Shown: in pieces, positions 1 through 13,340 of the stretch
How positions within the stretch are numbered: the stretch's first letter is position 1
How the letters are laid out: each line of letters starts with the position of its first letter
DNA from: Nymphaea colorata
Taxonomy: Eukaryota > Streptophyta > Magnoliopsida > Nymphaeales > Nymphaeaceae
Assembly (NCBI RefSeq): GCF_008831285.2
Contig: NC_045144.1
Span: 10,271,672 to 10,335,671 of the forward strand
Length of the DNA stretch: 64,000 nucleotides
Direction: 5' to 3'
Made by a program: the position numbers and the translations under genes
Notes under the pieces: model-generated
What the model was told of the DNA's origin: nothing
The model's database searches: none
Seen by the model: the letters and a program-made list of their open reading frames with translations, nothing else

Positions 1-1963
1 ATGGGATAAATTAAATAGCTCTTTAAAACTTAAAAAACGTGCTTTTTTAAAGGTTAAAAATGAAAAATACGCATTTTTAAAGTGTTTTTTTAGTTTTTTC
101 ATTTCTTTTCAGTTTTTTTAACGCCAAACAGTTTTTCTTTTTCATTTTGTATTTTTTATTTGTTGCAAATCCCCTTATCTTGTGATGTTTGAATCATTAG
201 TTTCTTACTTACTTTATTTTCTAATATTTTTAGTTTTTTAATATTTTTAAAAATTTACAGTATTTTTTCTTTTTTTTCTCATTTTTTTCAAGTTCACTCT
301 ATTATACTTGAGAAAAACCTAACGGTTAACATTATTTATGAATATGCATTTAACAAATCAGACAACACATTTTGTGATGTGTAGAAATGGCTCCACACCT
401 GCAATCATAGGCCCAAAAAGTGAATAAGTTACAGGGTTTTATTAGGAGAACTCTCTAGTGGACCCACAATTAGTAGTCAGCCTGTCGGTGGATCAGTTCA
501 AAACAAGTCGACTCAAGTCGATGTTTTCAGCCTTTAAAAAAAAAAGAAGAAGACAATGTTTACTTATAGAAAACCGCTTTTTGCGTGAAACCCTTCGATC
601 AAAAAGTGGACATAGAATTTTTTTTTTTTATTAGACACTAAATATCTGATCAACAAAGTTTCAATTGACCATAAGACAATAAGTCAGATTTGGTGGAACT
701 ACTCCTGGACTCAAGTTTACCCAAATTTTAACATTAAATTGACCTTTTAAAAATGAGCTAAGTGAAGCGTTGCCCTAAGGAGTTTCCACCTGCTCTGCCC
801 CTGCCTTCGGCATGGTACGTAAATAAACTCCGGTTCAGATTATTAACAATAATAAGATCCACATTTTATACAATTTTGCGTGCAAGCCTAAGGCTTGCAC
901 CAAATTCTCAACACATTGAATGATAAGCTGCTTGGTGGGGTCCAAACTAAAAAAAAAAAAGAAAAAGAAAATTGCTTCTTACTAAAAGTAGAAATATTTT
1001 TAAAAAAAATTTTGGAGTCACCTTTGAACATAATCTTGGGCCTTGCTTTTTGAATTGCCACATATAAAAGTATGTTATGTGTCAGGGTATTCTCCATAAT
1101 AGCGGAGCTTGAATTTTTTTAAGGGACAGACCAAATAGTTCAACTTATTGGTTCATGTACAGCCAAACTGAACCAAAATCCAAACAATACATGACACAAC
1201 TAAAAATTTTAATTTTTTTAATATATATACTTTTTTCAATTAGCTAAGTGAAGCCCCCTCTCCCTTCGCCCTTGATTCTACATGTGATGGTGAAATGTCC
1301 CAACCACAGTTAGAAATGCACACGTCAAGTGGTTGGGGTGTTCCGGCGCCCGCCATTAGGTAATGGGGGTTGAGTTTTACTCTAGTCTGACTGAGTCAGA
1401 ATGGTGAACGGAACATCCGTAGTTTGTTTCCCTTCCATTTTCTGTAAATAAATAAATGTGCAACCAGTGTCAAGCAATTCAGAAATGTAAGATATGAACA
1501 TCTAAAATAAATAAGTGACATTCACTAGAAAAGCTATGCAGAAAGTATTAAATACAAGATATAAACATCTTGAGAAATAAAAATGTATTCAACTGTACAT
1601 GATCATACTATGTCCAAAATATGACACTCTAAAGTATCCTCGATTTTTTCCAAAAAATGTGGCTCATGTTTGTGACAACCACATATAATTGATGCACTCT
1701 CTAAAAGTGCATCCAATAAATAATATCGCAGAATATTCGAAGATCGATGGAATATTTATCCCGATGGGACCTCGAACATCCAGCTCATGCCTTATTGAGT
1801 TCATATTGCATATCTTAAACTTATGGCCGCCATTCATGTGGAGGATACAAATAGGTCCAACGGTTAAAAATGGAGAATTCCTAGCAATGAATGTTCGCTA
1901 GTTAAACGTGGACTGTATTTTTTTAGTGATAGATCTTAGGTTTTAGCTATCCGGCAACGTCCA
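1..1963. other. AT-rich intergenic DNA, no gene seen
   Basis: No reading frame here resembles a known protein. The first 300 bases are T-rich homopolymer runs. A short palindrome around an AAGCCTAAGGCTT-like core sits near 885-900. Fragments near 740-800 and 1240-1270 share an AGCTAAGTGAAGC phrase followed by C-rich text, which suggests relics of a dispersed repeat. Confidence 0.5.
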
Positions 1964-3600
1964 CACTACAAAAAAACTAGACATTATCGACGGCCAGAAA
2001 ATGTCACGGAAACACAGACATGTGTCGGTAAAGGTTTTATTGACGCTTCTCGTTAGTGAAACAAATATCGGTAAGAATCTTCACCGACACACAAGAGCAG
2101 CGTGTCAGTCTAGGCCATCACCCACGTGGTCAACATGTAGGTATATATTGATGATTACTGATGTCCTATCGTGTGGGTCATAGTCTATTATTTTCGAAAT
2201 CTTAGCAGACGTGGTAAAAACCTTATATCGACAATGGTCCTGGATGTTTTTTTACTGACAATTAACTAGACGTTGGGAAAACTTTAATCGTCATCCGCCT
2301 AACATCGCTGTTACTTTTCATTGACACAAATTATATGTCAGTGAAAGTCTTTTAGTTTTTTTCTATTAGAGTATGAAATATTTTTTTTCGAAAATTGAAT
2401 GTACATATACAGCATACTTGCTAACATTTTGCATGTATCAAATGAAGCAAATGAAACAATTGCATGTTCACAAACGAAACATATAGGTATAACAAATTTT
2501 CAAACTTATCTTACAATACAACTGATTGACTATAGTTCAAAGTTATAAAAACATGAACAGTAAGTGTTTCTACGATGATCTCATCGTAGATGTAGAAATC
2601 ATACAAAGTTTGGCAATGTTGGTGTGTCTACAATGAACATTAAAAAAAAATATTAGTTCTATCAGAAATGAATTTAACAAACAAAACTCATTACATCAAA
2701 TGAAATGTTACGTAACTTAAGTTTGTATGACCAGGCTGTTGTGCCATAAACTTAGTAACTTGAGCTTGAAATTGAAGAAACTGAGATCCAAGCGTAGAAA
2801 CTATATCATTTAGTAATGCATTTTCTTTGTGCAGGATATGTATTTCGCTCGTTTTAGAGGACAAACCGAACTAAGAATGAGTGACACCAAGCCTCATCAT
2901 CCTACTCTACAATGTCTCTTTTGTCCCATCACCCTGGAGTAGACATCATTATTTTTTGGTGTATCTTGTGGCCCTTGAGGCACCGTGTCGAGTTGCTCTT
3001 TTAGTTGATTCTATAATATATATACTGAAGAATGTACTTATTTGAGTATTTGATAACATATATGCTGCTGAGATAGAAGAATGTAATTGTTCAAATGAGA
3101 CTTACAATCATAGCATTGGTTTCAAGGTTAGAGCAGTTTGGGTTCTAGCTGGTCCTAGTAGCAATGAACAACTCAACACGTGATAGTTGTTTAGAACTTT
3201 CTCTAAACTATATATTGCAATTAATACAAGTTATCAGTTAATATGTGCACTTATATAATACATGAAAGAAAATTACAAGTGCATTCTTCGCCTTGAAACG
3301 TGCAAAACTCTGTATGCCAATTCTATGCAAGTACGTCTATTTAGCATGTGCCTATGCATTTTTTTCAGCTGATTTTTTGAAACACAAAAGCATCTTATAT
3401 AAGAAACACATTCATATTTTTCTATAATGTTATCTTTATATTAAAAAGCCATTATATATGAATGTGATATACATACATTCGACTTATTTGCAGCAAAATA
3501 CTTGGTAATGGACTCTCAATGATCTTGTGGGATATTGTACGTGTCTATGAATTTCGCTATTTTAGCATCAGATTGAAGACTTCTAGGTTTTTTGAATAAT
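1964..3600 (-). mobile_element. CACTA (En/Spm) element fragment, one terminus plus 3' transposase remnant
   Basis: The left edge reads CACTACAAAAAAACTAG, the canonical CACTA terminal inverted repeat pointing rightwards. The next ~350 bases carry short subterminal motifs of the TCGGTAAAG / CCGAC type in both orientations, as is usual for this superfamily. Behind them, on the minus strand, lie degenerate coding blocks of the plant Ptta/En/Spm transposase family. I found no matching TTTGTAGTG-type right terminus, so the element is truncated, or its other end has decayed or lies outside the window. The right limit given is only where recognisable coding similarity stops. Confidence 0.65.
2700..3400 (-). 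pseudogene. Degenerate plant Ptta/En/Spm (Transposase_24-type) transposase remnant
   Basis: Read on the minus strand, three blocks follow the order expected for the C-terminal part of this family. Near 3290-3400 is a block containing SFARFKAKNALV. Near 3115-3230 is one containing SRVELFIATRT, which ends at a GTAAGT donor-like site. Near 2710-3020 is a block containing NDVYSRVMGQKRH, then a frameshifted LGVTHS, then FLQFQAQVTKFMAQQPG. Several stops and at least one frameshift interrupt it, so it cannot be translated. The gene runs towards the CACTACA terminus at 1964, which is the normal 3' arrangement. The family assignment rests on recalled motif spacing, not on a search. Confidence 0.6.
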
Positions 3601-5802
3601 TTTCTACACTCATATCTCCAATGTCTGTACGGTTGTGCATATTCATGTATACTTCCAATGCCTGTATGGTCATGCACATTCATGCATACTTGTGTAGATG
3701 TGCTTTTTTTCTTCTAGGAATTCATATTTCTCATGTTTTTATATATTAAAGGGGATGTCAATATAATACTTCAATATAAACAATTTATATGAAAATATTA
3801 CATACATGTACACACGAGCATAGATATGTCTTGAATGACACTGAAAGCTCAAAAAAATTATTATGTAACAACAGTGTGACAACATGATCACACACCTATG
3901 TACCGATGTATGTCGTCAACCCTTGAATGTTTTCCACAACTGTTTATGATGCACATTTATGTGAAATTCTTCTTTTTCCATGATATTCTTAACAAACACA
4001 TGTTTGTACAAAGCTATTACATATGATATGATCGAAAACATCTTTAGCAACTTGAGTGAGGACAAATGCATCTTACACAAGAACATCTCACTCTTCCATT
4101 CACTATCGCGTTATGTGTGATAGCTTAGTTGAAAAATTTAATTCACACCAGTTATATATTCCAATTGTTTCTTCCTTTCGTAATGCAAGTTCAATTATCG
4201 ATCTTTTAATAAGTCTATACAAACAACTTTAATGTATGATAACTCTCCATATTGTGAATGCTAAATTTAACCATTTGGTTTCTGATTCATGCAAATGAAT
4301 ACTCGTTGCGTAGTTCATCATGTAATCTTTCAAACAAGTACCTAAACAATTTATTTGGATAATACTATATCTTTCAAACAACATCACAAATTGACACCTT
4401 TAACATATATTCAAAATAAATATCATCTTACACTAACTCAAATATCATTAACAAAATATTAATTACACCATACGATGATGTAACATGCTACATAATTATT
4501 AAATGACACTACAATTCAAACAGTTCAAGAAAATTATAAGTTTCTAGCCGTTTAAACAATTCGTTGAACACTTGGTGGGTAGATGAAAGACTAGGGTCCG
4601 AAAATTCAAACATCCAAAAAAACATTTAAATAACAACCAATCAAACTAATATTTTGTAATTAAGTATATGTCTATTTGAATTAGACAGTCCAAATTTGAT
4701 ATAGAAATCTGGCCATAATACATTGGAATTTGGTCAAGACAAAAATTAGAGAAAATTAGGGTTTTTATGTTTGTGTGGAGATTTTATGCAATCAATATAT
4801 TAAATTGAAGGTACTAAGCTCAACAAACATCCTTTCAAAGTTTCACGGCTAATACTATCAATAAACAGTGATATCTAGCGGAAAAAATTCATATATATAC
4901 CCTACAAGCATATTATAAGTTAAAATCATATACTAAAAGCTAGAGTTAGGTATAAGTTAATTAACTAGATTATGCCAAATTATATTTGCCTTTTCCTTTT
5001 TCAAGTGAGCAAGGTGTAACCCACTGTTCGAAGAAGGGCAAAGCTTCCACCAGACCAATTCTCTCCCATGGTACATGACCTACTTTGGTGCCTTAAGTTG
5101 CCTCCCTACTATGCTTCAACTTGCATGTCAATGACTCCCTGCTTGCAGTACATAGGGTTGACACCTCTAGGATTTGAAATGAAGATTGTTTGTCTGCCAG
5201 CCTTTGGTCAATCATGTTGTGCCAACCCTTTTGAGTATATTTATCACTTTGAACTTTCAAGTGAGACCTTGTAAAGTCACCAAGCATCGAAGAACTTGAG
5301 CAGCAACTTCTTTCCCAGTTTCCACTTTCCAGAATGGTAAAGATAAAGATTGATCTAAAGGACCTTACAAGACAAAAAAAGGAAAACATCAACTGAATCA
5401 AATAAAAACTGAAATATTTTTTTTCGGTGAAAAACAAATATTATGCATTTTTTAAATAAAAATTAAAGGGAAAAAGAGTTAAGAAAAAGAAATAAGTGAA
5501 AATCAAAATATAAAAATGCCAACACAATGAACTAGGAAAAGGTATGGGTTGAACCCAACTTTGTTCCATGAGATTGGCAATTTGACTCAGGATCAAATAT
5601 TGGATTAGGTCCAGGAGGTGACAACTCCATAAACAACTAATTGGTCTGATCCAGCTTCGCATTATTCTAAGGACATGTAACACCTTTTCCGTAGTCTCTC
5701 AATTGGGTTCAGTTAGTTAATTTGGATTAGTTTCACTCAAATATATTTTAAATCTCAAAAATGAGAAAAAATGCACCAATTTTTATTAAGACTCCCCTAA
5801 AA

Positions 5803-5842
5803 AACACACACACACACAGATATATATATATTTGTGTGTGTC
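5803..5842. repeat. Compound microsatellite (CA)n-(TA)n-(TG)n, self-complementary
   Basis: A CA run is followed by a TA run and then a TG run. The CA and TG arms are complementary, so the tract forms a perfect hairpin or cruciform-prone block about 40 bases long. Confidence 0.9.
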
Positions 5843-6154
5843 AGATAAGGAGTAGTGCCTACGAGAATCAAAGAGGTGGTGCACCATCTACATATAAGTA
5901 ACCCCTTGCTCCAACCACCCATCCTAAGCCTTAACTTATTCTCACATCAGATTTCTTCATAATTTAATTCCTTGAAGGCTGGAGCTTTAGTCTAAGAAAT
6001 TCAGTCCAACGAAAGTGGATTGGTGGATCTGTAGCTCCTGCTATCTGCAGGCTGTTACATTGTATGCTAAGCTGGATCTAATCCAAGTTTTACCTGTAAT
6101 CAGATCCAATTCAATTCTGCATCTAAAGATCTTGTTTTATTCTTTGGTTGCATT

Positions 6155-6163
6155 GATATATAT

Positions 6164-6195
<32 letters not shown>
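6155..6195. repeat. (TA)n microsatellite
   Basis: About 40 bases of alternating TA with one GATATA interruption near the left end. Confidence 0.9.
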
Positions 6196-6196
<1 letters not shown>

Positions 6197-8135
6197 AATC
6201 GCAGTTGGGATGTGCTCGTAGTGGTGCAAAACCATAGCTAGTTTACATTTTCTTCTCGACCAATTCTGCCTAAGCATACACTTATTTAAGTTGGTGGTAG
6301 AACTTTGAGTGGTATTCTGACAGCAAAAGTCCAACCCACTAGCTCATATTTACCACACACATTTTTAATACCCATTAACTCAGCAGTACCTCATGGTATC
6401 ATATTGAACTCCGCAGTTAGAATCAGTTTCCCTGAATAAATTCTTATAAAGCACCAGTTTTTTTTTTAATATTTATTTAGAGAAAACTGACTTCAGGGTA
6501 AAACCCTGCAAGACCATACATGCTTTCAAGGTTTCGGCTTTCTTTGAGTACTAGGTGGACATATGGTACATTTTCTTACTTGGGTGTTGCACTTGCCATT
6601 GTCCGTAGTCGAGAAGAATAACATACCGGAGCATGACGGCGACCACAGGATTTGAATTTTGAACCCTTTGAGTATGAACCATCTTGTTGCCTGATTGCAA
6701 TACACCCCTTAAGGCTATGAAGCTCATGCTTATCTTTACCAAATCTTGGACCCCTTGAATGTGTGCTGCATGGCTGTTTGGGTTGTGCTATGCCTCTTAA
6801 GATTATGAACTTTATTTTTTTATTCCATAAGCTTTTACCATGTTGGTGAAACGTGCATCACCTCTTCTCTTGGAGCAATGCACAAAATATCACAATGCAC
6901 ATAACGTGCTCATGTGTAGTCTCTCTACCTAATGAGGGTCATTTATCATGATCAGCAGCCCCTAGCATCATTGGAAGCCCCCAGAAATGTAGCGCAGCTG
7001 ATTGGACTGGTCGGCTGGTGAAAGTCCGACTGTCAATTTGAATCCTATTGGATGCTACTTCAATGGATTGCATACGATAGATGCATGACACTATAGTTGA
7101 TGGGTGTTTTACTCTCCACCCAGATCATCTAACAATCCTGAACCCCCATGAGTAGGGGGAAGTTGGTCTTTTTTGGGTATCTCCTACCCCTCATCATAGG
7201 ACAGTGATTGGTAGCGACCCTGCCGGCGAGAGGAGGGGTGGGGCCGGATACAAACAATCTTAAAAAATCAACCATTTTATTCATGATCTTCTTACAATAA
7301 TATTTCCAAATGTCAAGGGAAAATTACATTATAACTAGTGAAACCACCGAAATATGATGGCTGATCATATTTACGACATACTTTTTTTTTATAGTAAAAG
7401 TAATTACGTGAATTCAGGTTTCTTAATTGTCTGAACTATTTAGAAGTAGCAAGTGTGTCAACTGAAAATGTGTTACTCAAAAGATGAATAACAAGTCTAA
7501 CGCATGTTTGTCGAGCAAGGAAACCTATGTAGAAGTGGGTTCCTAATCTAGATTTTAAAAAATTTCAGCCTTTTAGGCAAACGTGAGATCAATATTCTGG
7601 ATTTCTATTGCAAATTTGGAATTTCAATCCATGGGATTTCGATCCATCCATGAGGGGTGCGATCAAAATCCATGGAAAAAAGTTAAGCCCTTAGTTCTTC
7701 CTCTTCCGCCTCCACTACCTTGCCCCTCCTTCATCTTCCTCCTCTTCTTCATCTTCCTCGCCCTCTTCCTCTCTGCCTCTTTCAGTCCTCCCGCCTCTAC
7801 TGCCGCCACTATTGGAGCTACAACAATGGAACAACTTCTGAATGGCCCTTCTAAATGGCTCTGAGTCAGAACAGCAGGTGCACCAGCATCAACAAAGGCA
7901 ATAAAAATAGTAACAGTAAGAAACATCGGCAGAGGCAACAACAATAGTAATAGTAGGAAGAAGAAAAACAGAGACAGAATAATTTTTTGGTTTGCTTTTA
8001 GGAGGCCGTCGGCAAGGCTAATCTCACAATTAGCCTTGAGTTGAAATTAGTTGGGCTTTATAGACCACCTCCTAGGGTTTCCTGATGCTCAGCAATGGTT
8101 ACGTCCAGAGAGATTTGTGGGTAGTTTCCTTATTT

Positions 8136-8177
8136 AATCTTGTAACTGCAAGTGGGCCCTCTTGCAGTTACAAGATT
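8136..8177. repeat. Perfect 17-bp inverted repeat with 8-base loop
   Basis: Left arm AATCTTGTAACTGCAAG is followed by TGGGCCCT and then by its exact reverse complement CTTGCAGTTACAAGATT. The loop itself contains the palindrome GGGCCC. No arm mismatch is present, in a region otherwise littered with decayed sequence. Confidence 0.9.
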
Positions 8178-8299
8178 TAGAGATAGAGTTCTTGGCCACT
8201 ATCCCACATCTTCCACTTAGCCATGTGACTATCAGATTGCTTCCACTATTTGTAGGTTTCCTTAATCTTTAGTTATGAGATTTTTCATAATTGGTTTGT

Positions 8300-11200
8300 C
8301 CATCGTAACTTGAATTTTTTTTCAAGGTTTATAGCGAAGTTTTCCATACAATGGTTTTGCATCGCAACCTTTCAAATATATTTTAGTCTCATACAAACTA
8401 CATGTTTAGCAAATAAATCATTATGAATTCATTCTGTTCAAAATTCTAGCAATCATATGAATATATCTTTTGTTTTATTAATATATCAGAAAACACCTGC
8501 CTTAAAACAAGGTCAACCTGGACTTTCTTAATATATCAAGTCAAATTAAAAAGCGTGTATCAAGTCCAGCACACAAACTAATATACATTAACAGCAATTG
8601 TATATTTTTTTTTATTGTTTTCTACAATTACTTAACTTCTTTAACAATGGGAGTTCCAAAACATTCATTTTAAATTCATGCAATACATAATCATATGACA
8701 CATATAAGCTTTCCAATAGAACAAAAGGGTACATTCAAGTGTACTCCCACTTTTCAAATGTTTACATAGTCATCAACTTGATTAGCAATATGCCTAATCT
8801 TTATTATGACTATTTTAAAAAAAGAAGCAATTAACTTAAAGTCTATTATACAAGTATTTTCATCATGTATAGTCATTTAACTCATTGTTCATATAATAAT
8901 TTTCATGACCAAATATTTAAATCATAACAAGCAAATAAATCGCTTGCCATCATGTCAGATTTGTCAAGTATTTCATAAAGTTTAAAACATAGTTCCACTA
9001 CTAAATGCATAAACAATAATTCAAGTATCACCATTTATAACTTTAATTATCAATATTTGAATAATAGAGAAGTTGGACTCAATTGGTTATTTCCCTAACT
9101 GATCCACAAATAAATCCACAAGATGATCATTGAGATGCCTAATAGACTTCAGTCGGTTCATTACCAAACTGATTCTTAGTTGGTTCATCGTCTGACTACT
9201 TATTAATATATTCAAATGATCAAACTTGATCATCAAAAAAACCATTATATTTGTACTATTGGAATAATTTCATCACATTCATAAAAACATCATACCCTAC
9301 TTGTATTTGGGTATCCAATACATATGTATCTGCAAACATATTCTTTAATTTCTAGATCTGCATTTGGCATGCATACTTGATCTCTAAAGATCTCAATATG
9401 GATCTAGTTTGTGTGGATTTCATTATATTCATAAGTGTTATCTTACACCTCATGGAAAATATTGAAAAGCAAATTCATTCTTAAACAAGAACTTACTTAG
9501 TATCATACTAACATAGTTGAATCCACAAATAAACAAATAGCATAATAACCAAATTATATTAGTATGGATCCAAACTAGTAATATCCATAATACAACTAAT
9601 ATGAATTTAAAACATAGGATCCTCACTGAAATATTATACAATATGTTTCAACAACCATATTTGAATCAATGCTAACCCATCTCTCTTTTGAGAAAATCGA
9701 GTTATCATCTATTAGTACTTTAGTATTATAAAGCTTCAAATAAACGCATTCTTGCCAATATGAATTTTAGTTCAAGAATATTATATCTCTTGAACAGTAT
9801 TAAAAAAAAATCATTTTCCTAAAAAAGAGAAGCAAACAAAAATTTATTCAATAGTTCTCTAAAATGTTTTTTGGATCTAGTATGACAACAAATATCACAA
9901 TATGATAAGATCCAAAAGCAAACGTGATAGCATATATTAGAACAAATGCAAACAGGATATGAATTTTTTCTCACATATCCAAACAAGTCAATTTACTTAT
10001 AGATCTAAACTTTATGTAATGTGGATTTGACCAGTTCAAATATAGAAATTCAAATCATATCAACATAAATCCAAACACAACAATAGGAAAAGATTACAAA
10101 TATTTAGTCCCAAATAACAATATAGTTCTCTTCAGTACACCAAAGATTTTTTATTTTTCTCATTTTTAATATGACACAAATCTAAATCCATACTAGCTAG
10201 CCATCTTTGATAAGAGTAAATAAAATTTCATGTACCAAAACTTTAGTACAACAAATCTTCAAATAAAAAAATATTTTGTTAATATGGATTTCATCATGTG
10301 TAAGAGTGCCACCTTACAACTGTGCAGACAAAAAATAAACATGATGATATATTGGATTCAATGTAACTACAGATATTTGGAGCAAATGATCCAAACAAAT
10401 TAATCTGGATCTAAATCTATCATGAACCAAGCACAATGCTAATGGATCTCACCATGTCTAAGAGTGTTGATTTCCACCTCTTAGCATGCCAACATACAAT
10501 AATATAATCATTCCAGAATAAACATACTATAATGTGATTTTTGTCTAGGAAATATTCTTTCATAAGAAGCAAAAGAAATTAGTCTTTTGGAACTCTAGTG
10601 CTACTCACATTGAAAATGCACATTTTTTTTAAAATTCGATAAAATCCTTAGATCCAAAGACAATGCATATCATGATATGTTTAGATCTAATATAAACAAA
10701 ATATAGATCTTGAACAAAAATGTGTAAACAAGTCAAATCAGATCATGCTCCAAGAGTGCAATGTTTACTGTGAGATCCAAATTCAACAACTAAATGGATA
10801 TATAAAACAAAATTTTGGTCATATCTAACCTACCCAAAATGATGATGAATATCCATAAAGCATGCATAATAATATATATTTGAACTAACATAAACAAGAT
10901 ATGAATTTTTAACCAATATCTAAACAAATTCACATATGAATATGTGATGATCCCAACTGAATATAAATATGGATCTTAAGTAAAGATGAGATCCAAAGCA
11001 AAAATCCAAATTGTTATTTAGATTCAGATCATACCAATGTGGATCCAAACACAATGATGTCACGAATAGAATATGTATTTAAACAAATAAAGAGGATCCA
11101 AATTCAAATACAATATGAACATGTTTCAACATAATATCCTTATCCAAGTAAGATTTTAGTTAGTGTAGAAACACAAGGTTTATTCTGTCATTGGGTCGTG

Positions 11201-11400
11201 CATGCACAAAAAAAATAAAAGAATACATACATGTGGCTAACCATTTAGTTTTTCGGCCTTGGCGAGTTATGAGGATCCCACTCTAAAAGTCATTCCTAAA
11301 TTTTGATTTTAAAATCAAGATGAGAACCACAATGAACAATTTAAATCATTGTTTAGATATTTGCAACACTGGCAATATCATGTCAAGACATCTCCAACAA
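8300..11400. other. AT-rich tract with dispersed GGATC(C/T)AAA-type motifs
   Basis: No gene is visible. Over about 3 kb, words such as GGATCCAAAC, AGATCTAAA, AATCCAAAC and their variants recur irregularly among A-rich text. This gives a texture unlike the flanks. It could be the noncoding part of an LTR element or an eroded satellite-like array, but I see no LTRs or coding domains to decide. Confidence 0.4.
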
Positions 11401-12969
11401 AAATTCTAAACACCAATTAGAAGCCATGATATTTCAATTTTAAATTTCAGAGCATGAATTTCCTCAATTATTTTCAAAACTATTTTCAGAACTCTTTTTC
11501 AGCAATTTTTTTAATAAGTCTGAGGGACCTATACTCAATTGTACATAAAATCTCGATTTTCCACAGAAATTACAAAACGATTTTTTGAAGCCCTCTTTTA
11601 GCAATTTATAATAAGTTGGAGGGTATTTTGTATAAAGTCCCAGGTTTTTATTGAAATTAACTTTCACATGCCTCTTTTTTGAAAAAGTTTTCAGCAAAAA
11701 TGTGGTGGCTTTAATTTTCAACAAATTCGATAGCTTTTATAAAAATTGATGAAAGAGGTGGACTAATTTCGTTATTTTCAAATTTTTGTATAAAACCCCT
11801 TTCGGACCGAATTTTTCTCATTTTAGAGTTTCCCTTCTTTCTCCTCTTGAGAGCTTCTCTCTCCTCTTGTGAAACACTCTACTAGTGTTTCGTCCGTCGT
11901 GCCTACGCCGCTGCTCTTTTTTCAGCCATTCTTCGCCATTACAGCGAGGAAGATGCTCACAACTGCTTCTACCATACAGAGGATGGCTGAAGTAGCTTCT
12001 GACGAACAGCAAGCAGATGAAGCCCTTTTCCACCAGATTGGAGTTTTGGGTCACTGCGAGTAAGCCTGAGCGTCGGGCCGGGCCACCGTCGGGCTGGGTC
12101 CGGGTCGAAAAATTTTGTTATTGGCCTCAACTTGAGTAAGCCCGGCCCGGCCCGACGGCCCGTTAGGTCAAGGCGTCTCCTGCACGCAGCGCCATCCCCT
12201 AATCTCATTTTCTTTCCATCGAGGGAGGCATCGAGGATTCGAGGGAAGCATAGATAGGGAGACTGGGAGAGGCAAAGGCAAGCGGCGGAGGGCGGCGGCT
12301 GTGGCGGCCTCCGATCATATATGGGTGTGGTTGGCCGGAGGAGAAAAAAATTTCTTCTCCCTCTCTGTCGGCCGTTTGTTCCCCTTTTCTTTTGTGAGTA
12401 GGTCACCGGATGTCCGAGGGTGGCCGACCTGAAGCCAAGAAGAGCAAAATCGTCCCCGGCGACAGCCCCGCAGCACTAGGTCTCTCCATCTGCTTTGAGG
12501 CAACTGGCAGAACGTAGACACCAGTTCCACCTCTCTCCGTCGCTACCCTGTGCGTCCAGAAAAACTGACTGCCGACCATGAAGAACTCAGCCACAGGCAG
12601 CGTCGACGAGTCTTGGCAGCTTTTCTACAGGTATACATTTTGCCTTTTTTTTTGCCCATTTTTTCCCCTTTGATATGTGTCGGGGCGACGGCGTTTGACC
12701 GTTGTTCGTTAGGCATGGGACTCTGTTGCCAGCCATGACAAGAAAACACCACGCCAGCAAACCAGATAGATGGCAATTGTGAGTTTATTCACGTGGAAGA
12801 AACATGTCATGTCCTTTTTCCTTTTTCTTATTTGATTTTTGGACCAAACCGACCCGGCCCACCAGTTAACAAAACGGGCCGAGCTGGGCCTCGAACATGG
12901 TGGACCAGTTGTCCACTTTTCTACCATCCAATGGTTGAGGCTGCCAGTTGACATAGTTGACATGATTTA
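11401..12969. other. Noncoding spacer with a GC-rich block
   Basis: An AT-rich first part gives way near 11820 to GC-richer sequence. This includes GGGCCGGGCC / CCCGGCCCGGCCC text in both orientations near 12075-12160, a phrase pattern common in plant nonautonomous DNA elements. Several overlapping frames of 60-145 codons are open, but none resembles a protein I recognise. It ends at the left boundary of the Harbinger element. Confidence 0.4.
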
Positions 12970-13179
12970 GGCCCCGTTTGATTGTCGGTGAAAACACTAT
13001 GCATCGAGGTAAAGTTTACTTTGTTGTACGGTTCTTCCGCTTGCCATCAAACGCCGAAAATTTTACCATGGAAAAACTATACGAGAAGGGTAAATTTAAC
13101 GCGAAAAAAATTCGGACCTCTAGAGGTCCAACTTTTTTCTGCGGATTTTTTTACAAGCTTTTAGGGCTCTCTTGCTGCT

Positions 13180-13340
13180 CCTCTCCCTTTGTCGAAGCCC
13201 TCTCCACTGTCGAAGCCCTCTACTCCCTCTGTGTGGAAGCCCTCTCCTCTGTGTCAAAGCCCTCTCCCTCTGTCGGTGCTCCTCTCCCTTTGTCGAAGCC
13301 CTCTCCTTTGTCAAAGCCCTTAAAATCTTGCTACTCCCTC
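13180..13340 (+). repeat. Degenerate minisatellite in the Harbinger 5' region
   Basis: Variants of a unit close to CTCTCCCTTTGTCGAAGCC recur about eight times with spacing of roughly 14 to 24 bases. The array creates overlapping open frames on both strands with repeated peptides, which are best treated as by-products of the repeat. Confidence 0.75.

Larger units (their letters stand above)
3601..7999. other. Noncoding spacer, no gene recognised
   Basis: The sequence is AT-rich with many stops in all frames. The longest open frames (about 114 codons at 5093-5437 minus and 93 codons at 7583-7864 plus) show no recognisable domain. A pyrimidine-rich patch lies near 7690-7800. Two microsatellites are listed separately. 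Confidence 0.5.

Noticed and set aside
11969-12406. 145-codon minus-strand frame in a GC-rich block
   Set aside because: Overlapping frames of similar length are open on the same strand and none shows a domain; composition explains them.
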